This document shows, piece after piece, positions 48,633 through 56,494 of a DNA stretch of 64,000 nucleotides (within the stretch, counting starts at the first letter, position 1; every line of letters begins with the position of its first letter). The notes below the pieces were generated by a model. That model did no database searches and was not told the DNA's origin. It worked only from the letters and a program-made list of their open reading frames with translations. The DNA is from Streptomyces coffeae (GTDB taxonomy: Bacteria > Actinomycetota > Actinomycetes > Streptomycetales > Streptomycetaceae), in NCBI RefSeq assembly GCF_016741875.1, contig NZ_JAERRF010000019.1, positions 116,320 to 180,319 on the forward strand, read 5' to 3'. The position numbers were made by a program, and so were the translations under genes.

Positions 48633-50276
48633 GTGTTCTTGACGATAACCACCACCGGCACTGACGAGAGCCCCGCGACCGACCTCGGGTTTCTGCTGCA
48701 TAAGCACCCCGACAAGGCGCAGCGGTTCTCCACCTCCCATGGCACGGCACATGTTCTCTACCCCGAGGCGACCGCCCAGCGCTGCACCGCGGCGCTGATG
48801 CTGGAGGTGGATCCCGTGGCGCTGGTGCGGCGGGGCCGGGGCAAGGGCCGGGGCGGCGCGCCCGACTCCGCGCTGGCGCAGTATGTCAACGACCGCCCGT
48901 ACGCCGCCTCCTCGCTGCTGGCCGTGGCGCTGAGCAGCGTCTTCTCCAGCGCGCTGCGGGGGCAGTGCAAGGCGCGGCCCGAGCTGCCGGAGCGGCCGCT
49001 GCCGCTGCGGATCGAGGTGCCCGCGCTGCCTGCCCGCGGGGGAGCCGAGCTGGTCCAGCGGCTCTTCACACCGCTGGGGTGGGCGGTGACGGCTGAACCG
49101 GTGGCGCTGGACGAGGAGTTCCCGGAGTGGGGTGACTCCCGGTATGTCCGGTTGGTGCTGGAGGGTGAACAGCGACTGGCCGACGCGCTGCGCCATCTGT
49201 ATGTGCTGCTGCCGGTGCTGGACGACGCCAAGCACTACTGGGTCGCCCCGGACGAGGTGGACAAGCTGCTGCGGTCCGGCGAGGGCTGGCTGGAGGGCCA
49301 CCCCGAGCAGCGGCTGATCACCAGCCGCTATCTGACCCGCCGCTGGTCGCTGACGCGCACCGCGCTGGAGCGGCTGGAGCTGGCCCGGCTCGCCGAGGCG
49401 GATGACACCGAGGTGGAGGAGATCGACAACGCGGTGGCCGAGACCACGGCCGAGTTCGCGGGCGAGTTCGCGGGCGAGTCCGCGGAAGAGGAGGACGGGA
49501 CGCAGAAGACCGAAGGAGGTGTGAGCGGCGAGACGACGGAGGCCGCCGGGAAGCCGGTGCCGCTGGCCGTACAGCGGCGCGAGGCGATCCTCGACGCCCT
49601 GCGCGGGACCGAGTCCGCCCGGGTGCTCGATCTCGGCTGTGGCCAGGGCCAGTTGCTGGCCGCCCTGCTGAAGGACGCTCGGTTCACCGAGATCGTCGGT
49701 GTCGATGTCTCGATGCGCGCGCTGAACGAGACGGCGCGGCGGTTGCGGCTGGACCGGATGTCCGAGCGGCAGTCGACCCGGCTGAAACTGATGCAGGGTT
49801 CGCTCGCGTACACCGACAGCAGGCTGCGCGGCTATGACGCGGCGGTGCTCTGCGAGGTGATCGAGCATGTGGATCCGCCGCGGCTGCCCGCCCTGGAGTA
49901 CGCCGTGTTCGGTGCCGCGCGGCCCCGGGCCGTCGTGGTGACCACGCCCAACGTCGAGTACAACGTGCGCTGGGAGACCCTGCCCGCCGGGAAGGCGCGC
50001 CATCCCGATCACCGCTTCGAGTGGACCCGGGAGGAGTTCCGGAGCTGGGCCGGTGAGGTCGCGGAACGCCACGGCTACACCGTGGAGTTCCGTCCCGTCG
50101 GCCCCGACGACCCCGAGGTGGGACCGCCCACCCAGCTCGCCCTGTTCCGCTTCGGCGCCGACGGTACGAAGACCGACGGCACGAGCACCGACCGCACCAG
50201 CACCGACGACAAGCGCACCGACCACAGCACCACCGAGACCACCAGCACCACGACCGCGAAGGAGGCGGCCGCATGA
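48633..50276 (+). CDS. hen1: 3' terminal RNA ribose 2'-O-methyltransferase Hen1
   Basis: 547 residues. The N-terminal Hen1-specific domain (about 1-240, with HYWVAPDEVDKLLRSGEGWLEGHPEQRLITSRYL) is joined by an acidic linker to a SAM methyltransferase: VLDLGCGQGQLLAALL, metal ligands in CEVIEHVDPPR and in the His-containing HPDHRFEWTREEF. Bacterial Hen1 methylates the 2'-OH of the 3' end of a cleaved RNA so that the resealed RNA resists renewed cleavage. The last 35 residues are a Thr/Asp-rich pentapeptide repeat. GTG 48633 start; ATGA overlap with pnkp. Confidence 0.93.
   Translation: MFLTITTTGTDESPATDLGFLLHKHPDKAQRFSTSHGTAHVLYPEATAQRCTAALMLEVDPVALVRRGRGKGRGGAPDSALAQYVNDRPYAASSLLAVALSSVFSSALRGQCKARPELPERPLPLRIEVPALPARGGAELVQRLFTPLGWAVTAEPVALDEEFPEWGDSRYVRLVLEGEQRLADALRHLYVLLPVLDDAKHYWVAPDEVDKLLRSGEGWLEGHPEQRLITSRYLTRRWSLTRTALERLELARLAEADDTEVEEIDNAVAETTAEFAGEFAGESAEEEDGTQKTEGGVSGETTEAAGKPVPLAVQRREAILDALRGTESARVLDLGCGQGQLLAALLKDARFTEIVGVDVSMRALNETARRLRLDRMSERQSTRLKLMQGSLAYTDSRLRGYDAAVLCEVIEHVDPPRLPALEYAVFGAARPRAVVVTTPNVEYNVRWETLPAGKARHPDHRFEWTREEFRSWAGEVAERHGYTVEFRPVGPDDPEVGPPTQLALFRFGADGTKTDGTSTDRTSTDDKRTDHSTTETTSTTTAKEAAA
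50163..50252 (+). repeat. Six 15-nt tandem repeats at the hen1 3' end
   Basis: In-frame units encode GTKTD, GTSTD, RTSTD, DKRTD, HSTTE, TTSTT. They form a disordered tail beyond the methyltransferase fold. Confidence 0.82.
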
Positions 50277-52993
50277 CCGACGCCGACGTCAGCACCGTCA
50301 AGCGCAGCCTCGCCGTGCCCGACCTGTCCCTCGTGGTCCTCGTCGGCACCACCGGCTCCGGCAAGTCCACGTTCGCCCGGCGCCACTTCCTGCCCACCCA
50401 GGTCGTCTCCTCCGACGTCTGCCGCGGGCTGGTCGCCGACGACGAGAACGACCAGAGCGCCACCCCCGACGCCTTCGACCTCCTCCACTACATCGCGGGC
50501 AAGCGGCTGGCGGCCGGGCGGCTGACCGTCGTGGATGCCACCAACGTCCAGTCCGAGGCGCGTCGCAGCCTCATCAGGCTCGCGCGCGAACACGACGTCC
50601 TCCCCGTCGCCATCGTCCTCGACGTCCCCGAGGGCGAATGCGCCCGGCGCAACGCGGTGCGGCCCGACCGCGCCGGCATGCCCGCCCATGTCATTCCGCG
50701 CCAGCGGCGTGAGCTGCGACGCTCCCTGAAGTCCCTGGAGCGCGAAGGCTTCCGCAAGGTGCACATCCTGCGCGGCTCCGAAGAGGTCGAGGCCGCCGAG
50801 ATCACCACCGAGCGCCGCTACAACGATCTGCGCCACCTCACCGGTCCGTTCGACATCATCGGTGACATCCACGGCTGCCGTTCCGAGCTGGAGACCCTGC
50901 TCGGCAAGCTGGGCTACGCCCTGCGCCGTGACGAGCGCGGCCGCCCGGTCGACGCCGCCCACCCCGAGGGCCGTACCGCGGTCTTCGTCGGCGACCTCGT
51001 CGACCGCGGGCCCGACAGCCCGGGGGTGCTGCGCCTGGTGATGGGGATGGTGGCCTCCGGCGCGGCGCTGTGCGTCCCCGGCAACCACGAGAACAAGCTC
51101 GGCCGTTATCTCAAGGGCCGCAAGGTCCAGGTCACCCACGGCCTCGCCGAGACCGTGGAGCAGCTGGAGCGGGAGCACACCGAGGACCCGGAGTTCGGCG
51201 ACCGCGTCCGGGTCTTCATCGAGTCGCTGGTCAGTCACTACGTACTGGACGGCGGGGCACTGGTGGTGTGCCACGCCGGGCTGCCCGAGAAATACCACGG
51301 CCGCACCTCGGGCCGGGTCCGCTCGCACGCGCTGTACGGGGACACCACCGGTGAGACCGATGAGTTCGGCCTGCCCGTGCGCTACCCCTGGGCCGAGGAC
51401 TACCGGGGCCGCGCCGCCGTCGTCTACGGCCACACCCCGACCCCCGTGGCCTCCTGGCTCAACAACACCATCTGCCTGGACACCGGCTGTGTCTTCGGCG
51501 GCCGGATGACCGCGCTGCGCTGGCCGGAGCGGGAGCTGGTGGACGTTCCGGCCGAGCGGATCTGGTACGAGCCGGTCAAACCGCTGACCAACGAGGCGCC
51601 CGGCGGCGCCCAGGGCCGTCCGCTGGACCTGGGCGATGTGCAGGGGCGCCGGGTGGTGGAGACCCGGCACATGGGCCGGATCGCGGTCAAGGAGGAGAAC
51701 GCCGCGGCGGCGCTGGAGGTCATGAGCCGCTTCGCGGTCGACCCGCGGCTGCTCGGCTATCTCCCGCCCACCATGGCGCCGTGCGCCACGTCCTCGGAGG
51801 ACGGCTATCTCGAGCACCCGGCCGAGGCGTTCGCCGCCTACCGCTCCGACGGGGTGCGCGAGGTGATCTGCGAGGAGAAGCACATGGGCTCCCGCGCGGT
51901 GGCCCTGGTCTGCCGTGACGACACGGTCGCGCGGAAGCGCTTCGACGCGCCGGACGGGGTGTCCGGCATGGTGTACACCCGCACCGGGCGCCCGTTCTTC
52001 GACGACCCGCGGCTGACCGGGAAGATCCTTCGACGGCTGAGCCGCGCCATCGACAGCGCCGGTCTCTGGCAGGAGCTCGACACCGACTGGCTGCTGCTGG
52101 ACGCCGAGCTGATGCCGTGGTCCCTCAAGGCCGAGGGGCTGCTGCGCAACCAGTACGCGGCGGTCGGCGCCGCCTCGCGCGCCGTCCTCCCCGGTGTGCT
52201 CACCGCGTTGGAGAACGCGGCGGCGCGCGGTGTCGAGGTCTCCGGCCTGCTCGGCAAGCAGCGTGAACGAGCGGTGGACGCGGCCGCGTTCACCGAGGCG
52301 TATCGGCGCTACTGCTGGCCGGTCGGCGATCCGCAGCGCGGGTGGCCTGGCGAGGAGCGGGAGGAGCCGAGGGGCCGCCGCACGGTCGGATCGCGGGGCA
52401 CGGACGGTCTGGACGGCATCCGGCTGGCCCCGTTCCAGATCCTGGCGGTCCAGGGCCGCAGCCTCGCTGCGCTCCCGCACGACCAACAGCTCGCGATGAT
52501 CGACCGGATGGTCGAGGCCGAGGGGCTGGATGCCGACGCGAACAACTCCATCTGCGCCTACGTCCCGACCTATGTGAACCGGCTGCTCGCCCCCACTCGC
52601 CGTCTGGTCGTCGACACCGAGGACGACGCGTCCCGCGCCGCCGGTGTCCAGTGGTGGCTGGACCTGACGGCGGCGGGCGGCGAGGGCATGGTCGTCAAGC
52701 CGCTCCAGGGCTTTGTGCGCAAGGGCGACGGCCGACTGGTCCAGCCGGGCGTCAAGTGCCGTGGCCGCGAGTATCTGCGCATCATCTACGGCCCGGAGTA
52801 CACCCGTCCGGAGAACCTGGACCGGCTGCGTGTGCGCCACCTCGGCCACAAGCGCTCGCTGGCGCTGCGGGAGTATGCGCTCGGCCTCGAGGCGCTGGAC
52901 CGGCTGGCCGACGATGAGCCGCTGTGGCGCGTCCACGAGGCGGTCTTCGCGGTGCTCGCGCTGGAGTCCGAGCCGGTGGACCCCCGCCTCTAG
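50273..52993 (+). CDS. pnkp: Polynucleotide kinase-phosphatase (bacterial Pnkp, RNA repair)
   Basis: 906 residues, three catalytic modules. The N-terminal kinase has P-loop GTTGSGKST (residues 25-33). The calcineurin-like phosphatase has GDIHGC (from residue 197), GDLVDRGPDSPG, GNHENK and a late VVYGHTPTP. The C-terminal adenylyltransferase/ligase-like module carries EEKHMGSRA with the AMP-accepting Lys536, and further nucleotidyltransferase motifs (DWLLLDAELMPWS; EGMVVKPLQGF). With Hen1 it heals and seals RNA, such as tRNA cut by ribotoxins: 5' phosphorylation, 3' phosphate removal, methylation, ligation. ATG 50273 overlaps the hen1 stop. A terminator hairpin follows at 53041. Confidence 0.95.
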   Translation: MTDADVSTVKRSLAVPDLSLVVLVGTTGSGKSTFARRHFLPTQVVSSDVCRGLVADDENDQSATPDAFDLLHYIAGKRLAAGRLTVVDATNVQSEARRSLIRLAREHDVLPVAIVLDVPEGECARRNAVRPDRAGMPAHVIPRQRRELRRSLKSLEREGFRKVHILRGSEEVEAAEITTERRYNDLRHLTGPFDIIGDIHGCRSELETLLGKLGYALRRDERGRPVDAAHPEGRTAVFVGDLVDRGPDSPGVLRLVMGMVASGAALCVPGNHENKLGRYLKGRKVQVTHGLAETVEQLEREHTEDPEFGDRVRVFIESLVSHYVLDGGALVVCHAGLPEKYHGRTSGRVRSHALYGDTTGETDEFGLPVRYPWAEDYRGRAAVVYGHTPTPVASWLNNTICLDTGCVFGGRMTALRWPERELVDVPAERIWYEPVKPLTNEAPGGAQGRPLDLGDVQGRRVVETRHMGRIAVKEENAAAALEVMSRFAVDPRLLGYLPPTMAPCATSSEDGYLEHPAEAFAAYRSDGVREVICEEKHMGSRAVALVCRDDTVARKRFDAPDGVSGMVYTRTGRPFFDDPRLTGKILRRLSRAIDSAGLWQELDTDWLLLDAELMPWSLKAEGLLRNQYAAVGAASRAVLPGVLTALENAAARGVEVSGLLGKQRERAVDAAAFTEAYRRYCWPVGDPQRGWPGEEREEPRGRRTVGSRGTDGLDGIRLAPFQILAVQGRSLAALPHDQQLAMIDRMVEAEGLDADANNSICAYVPTYVNRLLAPTRRLVVDTEDDASRAAGVQWWLDLTAAGGEGMVVKPLQGFVRKGDGRLVQPGVKCRGREYLRIIYGPEYTRPENLDRLRVRHLGHKRSLALREYALGLEALDRLADDEPLWRVHEAVFAVLALESEPVDPRL

Positions 52994-53040
52994 GGTCCTC
53001 TTCAAAGGGGGCCGCCCGGCCTTGCCACCCGCGCGCCCCG

Positions 53041-53085
53041 CCAGGCCGCCGGAGCTCGCCCCGCCGCGGGCTCCGGCGGCCCTGG
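53041..53085. terminator. Hairpin after pnkp
   Basis: GGCCGCCGGAGC (53044-53055) pairs with GCTCCGGCGGCC (53070-53081) and, across a one-base bulge, CCA with TGG. A second G/C hairpin follows at about 53087-53117. It ends the hen1-pnkp operon. Confidence 0.7.
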
Positions 53086-53255
53086 CGGCCCCGGCGTACT
53101 GCCCCCCCCCGGGGCCGGGCGCGGACGCGGACCATTGACGTGACCGTGTCGGCTGCCTAGCGTGCTGCTCGATCCCATCGTTCTCCATTCCATCGATCTC
53201 CATCCCACCGGTTCTCCGCGAGCGTGACGACCAACGAGCAGAGCGGGGAGGGCGG

Positions 53256-53975
53256 ATGAGTCTCTTCGAGGACGGACGGCCGTTCCTCCACGCGCTTCCC
53301 GCCGACGACCGGCGTGCGCTGCTCGCCCTCGGCAGCCCCCGGGTCTACGACCCCTCCCAGGTCGTGCTGCGCGAGCACGACCGCACCACCTTCGTCGTCG
53401 CCATCACCTCCGGCTGGGCCACCGTCTCGGTGGAGACCGAGCGCGGCGTCCGGCTGATCCTGGCGCTGCGCGGAGCGGGCGAAGTCGTCGGGGATCAGGC
53501 CGCGGTGGACCACGGCTCGCGCAGCGCCACCGTCACCGCGCTCGGCCGGATGGAGGCGGTCGTGGTCTCCGGCGACCGGTTCCGCGCCTATCTGGCCGCC
53601 CGTCCGGTGGCCACCATGCTGATTATGCGTCAGTTCAGTTCCCGGCTGCGCAGCTCCGACGGTGAGCGGCGCTCGCTGGCCTCCGAGAAGGTGTTGCAGC
53701 GGCTCGCCGCCCGGCTGGTCGAACTCGCCGAGCGCACCGGCCACTCCGGTCCCGGCGGCGCCATCACCGTCGATCTCCCGCTGCCCCAGCACGACATCGC
53801 CGCCGCGGTGGGCTCGACCAGGGAAGCGGTCGCCAAGGCGCTGCGGCTGCTGCGTGACCAGCGCGTCGTGCAGACCGCCTCGCGCCGCTTCGTGGTGATG
53901 GACCTCGGACTGCTGCGGCTGTTGGCCGAGGGGCGCGCGACGGGTGAGCAGATCCCGGCACGCCCCCGCGATTGA
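53256..53975 (+). CDS. Crp/Fnr-family transcriptional regulator
   Basis: 239 residues. Cyclic-nucleotide-binding beta-barrel (about 8-125) with the phosphate-cassette region written GAGEVVGDQAAVDHGSRSATVTALG; the usual Arg-Ser/Thr pair is replaced by Ser-Arg-Ser, so nucleotide binding is uncertain. A dimer helix follows, then a winged helix with LPLPQHDIAAAVGSTREAVAKALRLLRDQ (about 170-200). No Cys cluster, so not an Fe-S Fnr. ATG 53256 behind GAGGGCGG. Its targets are unknown; the downstream gene pair is on the same strand after a 390-nt gap. Confidence 0.88.
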   Translation: MSLFEDGRPFLHALPADDRRALLALGSPRVYDPSQVVLREHDRTTFVVAITSGWATVSVETERGVRLILALRGAGEVVGDQAAVDHGSRSATVTALGRMEAVVVSGDRFRAYLAARPVATMLIMRQFSSRLRSSDGERRSLASEKVLQRLAARLVELAERTGHSGPGGAITVDLPLPQHDIAAAVGSTREAVAKALRLLRDQRVVQTASRRFVVMDLGLLRLLAEGRATGEQIPARPRD

Positions 53976-54121
53976 GCGCGGGCGCGTACGCCCCGGCCTG
54001 TTCCGCGACTGTGTAAACGGCTACAGCCCCCGCACCGCTCCCCGGGCACGCTGGACACGCACGGGGGAGCCGGACCGTGTGCGACGGGGGTGCACACGGC
54101 CCAGCGCCCGGCACCGGAGAG

Positions 54122-54162
54122 GGGCGGCGGGACGGGCAGGGGGAGAGAGAGTCCCGCCGCCC
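54122..54162. terminator. 12-bp stem with 17-nt loop
   Basis: GGGCGGCGGGAC (54122-54133) and GTCCCGCCGCCC (54151-54162) are perfectly complementary. Probably the terminator of the crp-type gene or an attenuator before the repeats. Confidence 0.5.
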
Positions 54163-54179
54163 GCTTCGGGCCCCGGAGT

Positions 54180-54276
54180 CCAAGCGGTCCGGAGCCCAAG
54201 CGATCCGGTGCCCAAGCGATCCGGTGCCCAAGCGGTCCGGAGCCCCAGCGGTCCGGTGCCCCGGCCGGTCCGGTAC
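54180..54276. repeat. Six 16-bp tandem repeats
   Basis: The unit CCAAGCG(G/A)TCCGG(A/T)GC runs at 54180, 54196, 54212, 54228 and 54244, with a degenerate sixth at 54260. Units 2 and 3 are identical, and so are 1 and 4. Confidence 0.88.
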
Positions 54277-54365
54277 CCCGCGCCGCGGCGCTCCCGCGCC
54301 CGGTGAGACGACAACGGGCCCGCTCCCGGCCATACGGGGGCCACGGCGGCGAAGGACGGCGGGCG

Positions 54366-56480
54366 ATGAGCGGAACCGAGAACATCGACGTCACGGCGGA
54401 CCACACCGGCATACGGCGGCTGGACATCCCGAAGGGCGGCCCGCTGGACGGCGCGGGCGAGGCGGGCGGCGCCCGCACCGCGCGCGAGGCCCGTGCGCAT
54501 CTGCACCTCACCGACGGGCCGGCGCCGCTCCCCGCCGACGAACCCTGCCCCACCCTCCCCGAAGGGCCCGTTCCGTACGAGGAGTTGGCGCGGCTGCAGC
54601 GGCTCCACCGCACCGGGCCCGGCCACTCGCAGCTGCGTGAGCAGCTGCGGCGCACCCGCCTTCTCGCGTTGTGCGGCGAACCGGGCACCGGCCGCGCCTG
54701 GACCGGGCTCGCGCTCCTGGCCGAACGCGCCGAGCGCGCCGGAGGCGGTGTCACCCGCCTCGCCCCCGGAATCCTCCTCGGCACCTCCACCGCGCAGGAG
54801 CTGCAACGCGGCCACGGCTATCTCCTCGAACTGCCCGCCGCCGCCGTCGTATCCAGCGTCACCACGCCGGACACCAGATCGGGAACCACACCGGGAACCA
54901 CGCCGGACACCACGCCCGGCACCCTGCTGGACCGGCTGCGCGCCCGGGCCGTCGAGCGTGGGGCGTTCGCCGTTGTCCTGGTCCCCGGCGGACCGCTGGC
55001 CGAACAGCTGCTGGGCGACCGCCGTCACGCACTGCCCCATGAGCCGCCCGCCGCCGCCGATGTCCTCGAGGTCCATCTCGCCGATCTGCTCGCGGACGCA
55101 CCCGCCGAACTGCTGGAGCTGGCCCGGACCACCGCCGCCCGGCCCGAGGTGGCCGAGGCGCTCGGCCTGGACGAGCTGCGCCCCGGTGAGGCGGCCCGGC
55201 TCGCGGGCCATCTCGCCGCCCACGCGCGGGGCGGGATGTCCGATGGACGGCTGCTGGCGCACTGCCGGTCGTTCGCCCCGCGCCAGGCCCGTGCGTGGTT
55301 CGCGGCGCCAGGCCGCTTGGACACCTTGCCCGCTGCCCTGCCCGAGCTGCGGGCCGCCGCGCTGCGGATCGCGCTCGCCGTCTTCAACGGCTCGGCGCAC
55401 AGCCTCACCGCGGAGGCCGCCGAGCTGCTGACCTGGGAGCTGGCCGTCACCCTCGACCCCCAGCACGCCCCGGGCCGCCCGCTGTTCACCGCCCGCCCCG
55501 GGGCCGCGCCCGGCACCGCCCGTGCGGTGTGCGGGGACGGCATGGAGGACCTCGGGGAGGCGTCCGTACCGGTCCGCGCCGTGTGGTTCCGGGGGCGGCG
55601 GCTGGCGCCCGCGGTGCTGTACGAGGTGTGGGACGGCCACCACAACCTCCGTGGCCCGACGGCCCGTTGGCTGCGCGCGCTGTGCGACGACCCGCGCCCG
55701 CAGGTGTGGGTGCGGGCCGCGGTCGCCGCGGGTGTGCTGTGCGCCCGGGACTATCTCTATGGTCTGACCGAGCTGCTGCTGCCGCTGGTGCGCACCGACA
55801 GCCCGGTGCAGCGGATGGCGGCCGCCACCGCGCTCGCCGAGGCCGCCCGCGCCCCGGAGGTGCGCCCCGCCGTGGACGGCCTGCTGCGCGCCTGGGCGCG
55901 CGGCGACGACGAACGCGAGCGCGAGACGGCGGCGCTCGCCCACGGCTACGGCCTGGCGGCGGGTTCGGTCCCGGCGTCCTTGGCGGAGCTCGGCCGGATC
56001 GCCTGCGCCGACGGCGGCGTCACCACCTCTTACGGCGTACTGCGGCTGCTGGCCGGGACCGAGCCGGAGGTGGTGCTGGACGGGCTCACCCATTGGCTGC
56101 GGGACACCCGGCGGCCCCGCCGCGACCTGGCACTGCTGACGGCGCTGCGCGCGGTCACCACCCGCACCTCGCATCTGTGGGGGCTGCGGGAGGTGCCGGA
56201 GCTGGAGCCGTACACCGCCTGGCCGTTGGCCACGGCGCTGCTGGCCGCCCGGCCCGGCTGCGCGCCCCAGCTGTCCGAACTGCTGCGGGCCGCGCTGACC
56301 TGGGCCCGGTCCGCCGGTGCCGCCGAGGACGCGCTCGTCGGCTGGATCCGGCGAGCGGCCCGCGACGAACGGCAGCTGGCGGTGTTGTGCGGCTTTCTGC
56401 CCCGGCTGGCGCAGGACGGCGACGAGCCGCTCGACGTCCGGGCGGCCACACGGATACGGGAGGTGCTGGAAGCGCTGTGA
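54366..56480 (+). CDS. Large hypothetical protein with degenerate P-loop (pseudo-NTPase, helical-repeat C-terminus)
   Basis: 704 residues, no named family. A Walker A-like loop GEPGTGRA (residues 104-111) lacks both the Lys and the Ser/Thr, so ATP hydrolysis is unlikely. A Walker B-like AFAVVLVPGGPLAEQLLG follows near 205. A linker between them is a 12-nt tandem repeat (54861-54920, TPDT/TPGT units). The C-terminal half is long alpha-helical sequence (WVRAAVAAGVLCARDYLYGLTELLLPLVR, MAAATALAEAARAPEVRPAVDGLLRAW), like HEAT repeats. ATG 54366; the frame is open upstream through the intergenic repeats. The next gene starts 14 nt after the stop. It looks like a STAND-type switch or scaffold that has lost catalysis (inference). 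Confidence 0.75.
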   Translation: MSGTENIDVTADHTGIRRLDIPKGGPLDGAGEAGGARTAREARAHLHLTDGPAPLPADEPCPTLPEGPVPYEELARLQRLHRTGPGHSQLREQLRRTRLLALCGEPGTGRAWTGLALLAERAERAGGGVTRLAPGILLGTSTAQELQRGHGYLLELPAAAVVSSVTTPDTRSGTTPGTTPDTTPGTLLDRLRARAVERGAFAVVLVPGGPLAEQLLGDRRHALPHEPPAAADVLEVHLADLLADAPAELLELARTTAARPEVAEALGLDELRPGEAARLAGHLAAHARGGMSDGRLLAHCRSFAPRQARAWFAAPGRLDTLPAALPELRAAALRIALAVFNGSAHSLTAEAAELLTWELAVTLDPQHAPGRPLFTARPGAAPGTARAVCGDGMEDLGEASVPVRAVWFRGRRLAPAVLYEVWDGHHNLRGPTARWLRALCDDPRPQVWVRAAVAAGVLCARDYLYGLTELLLPLVRTDSPVQRMAAATALAEAARAPEVRPAVDGLLRAWARGDDERERETAALAHGYGLAAGSVPASLAELGRIACADGGVTTSYGVLRLLAGTEPEVVLDGLTHWLRDTRRPRRDLALLTALRAVTTRTSHLWGLREVPELEPYTAWPLATALLAARPGCAPQLSELLRAALTWARSAGAAEDALVGWIRRAARDERQLAVLCGFLPRLAQDGDEPLDVRAATRIREVLEAL

Positions 56481-56494
56481 GGGAAGGAACGGGG

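Larger units (their letters stand above)
53976..54365. other. Intergenic region with hairpin and 16-bp tandem repeats
   Basis: 390 bases between the crp-type gene and the pseudo-NTPase gene. It contains a 12-bp stem (54122-54162), then six 16-bp tandem repeats (54180-54276), then a G/C-rich leader. A frame through it is open but has no ribosome site and repeat-derived composition, so I do not call a gene here. Confidence 0.65.

Noticed and set aside
54090..54365. N-terminal extension of the pseudo-NTPase, or a separate gene, through the 16-bp repeats
   Set aside because: The frame is open, but its translation is repeat-derived Pro/Ser/Gly/Arg sequence without a ribosome site. The downstream start MSGTENIDV begins normal sequence.
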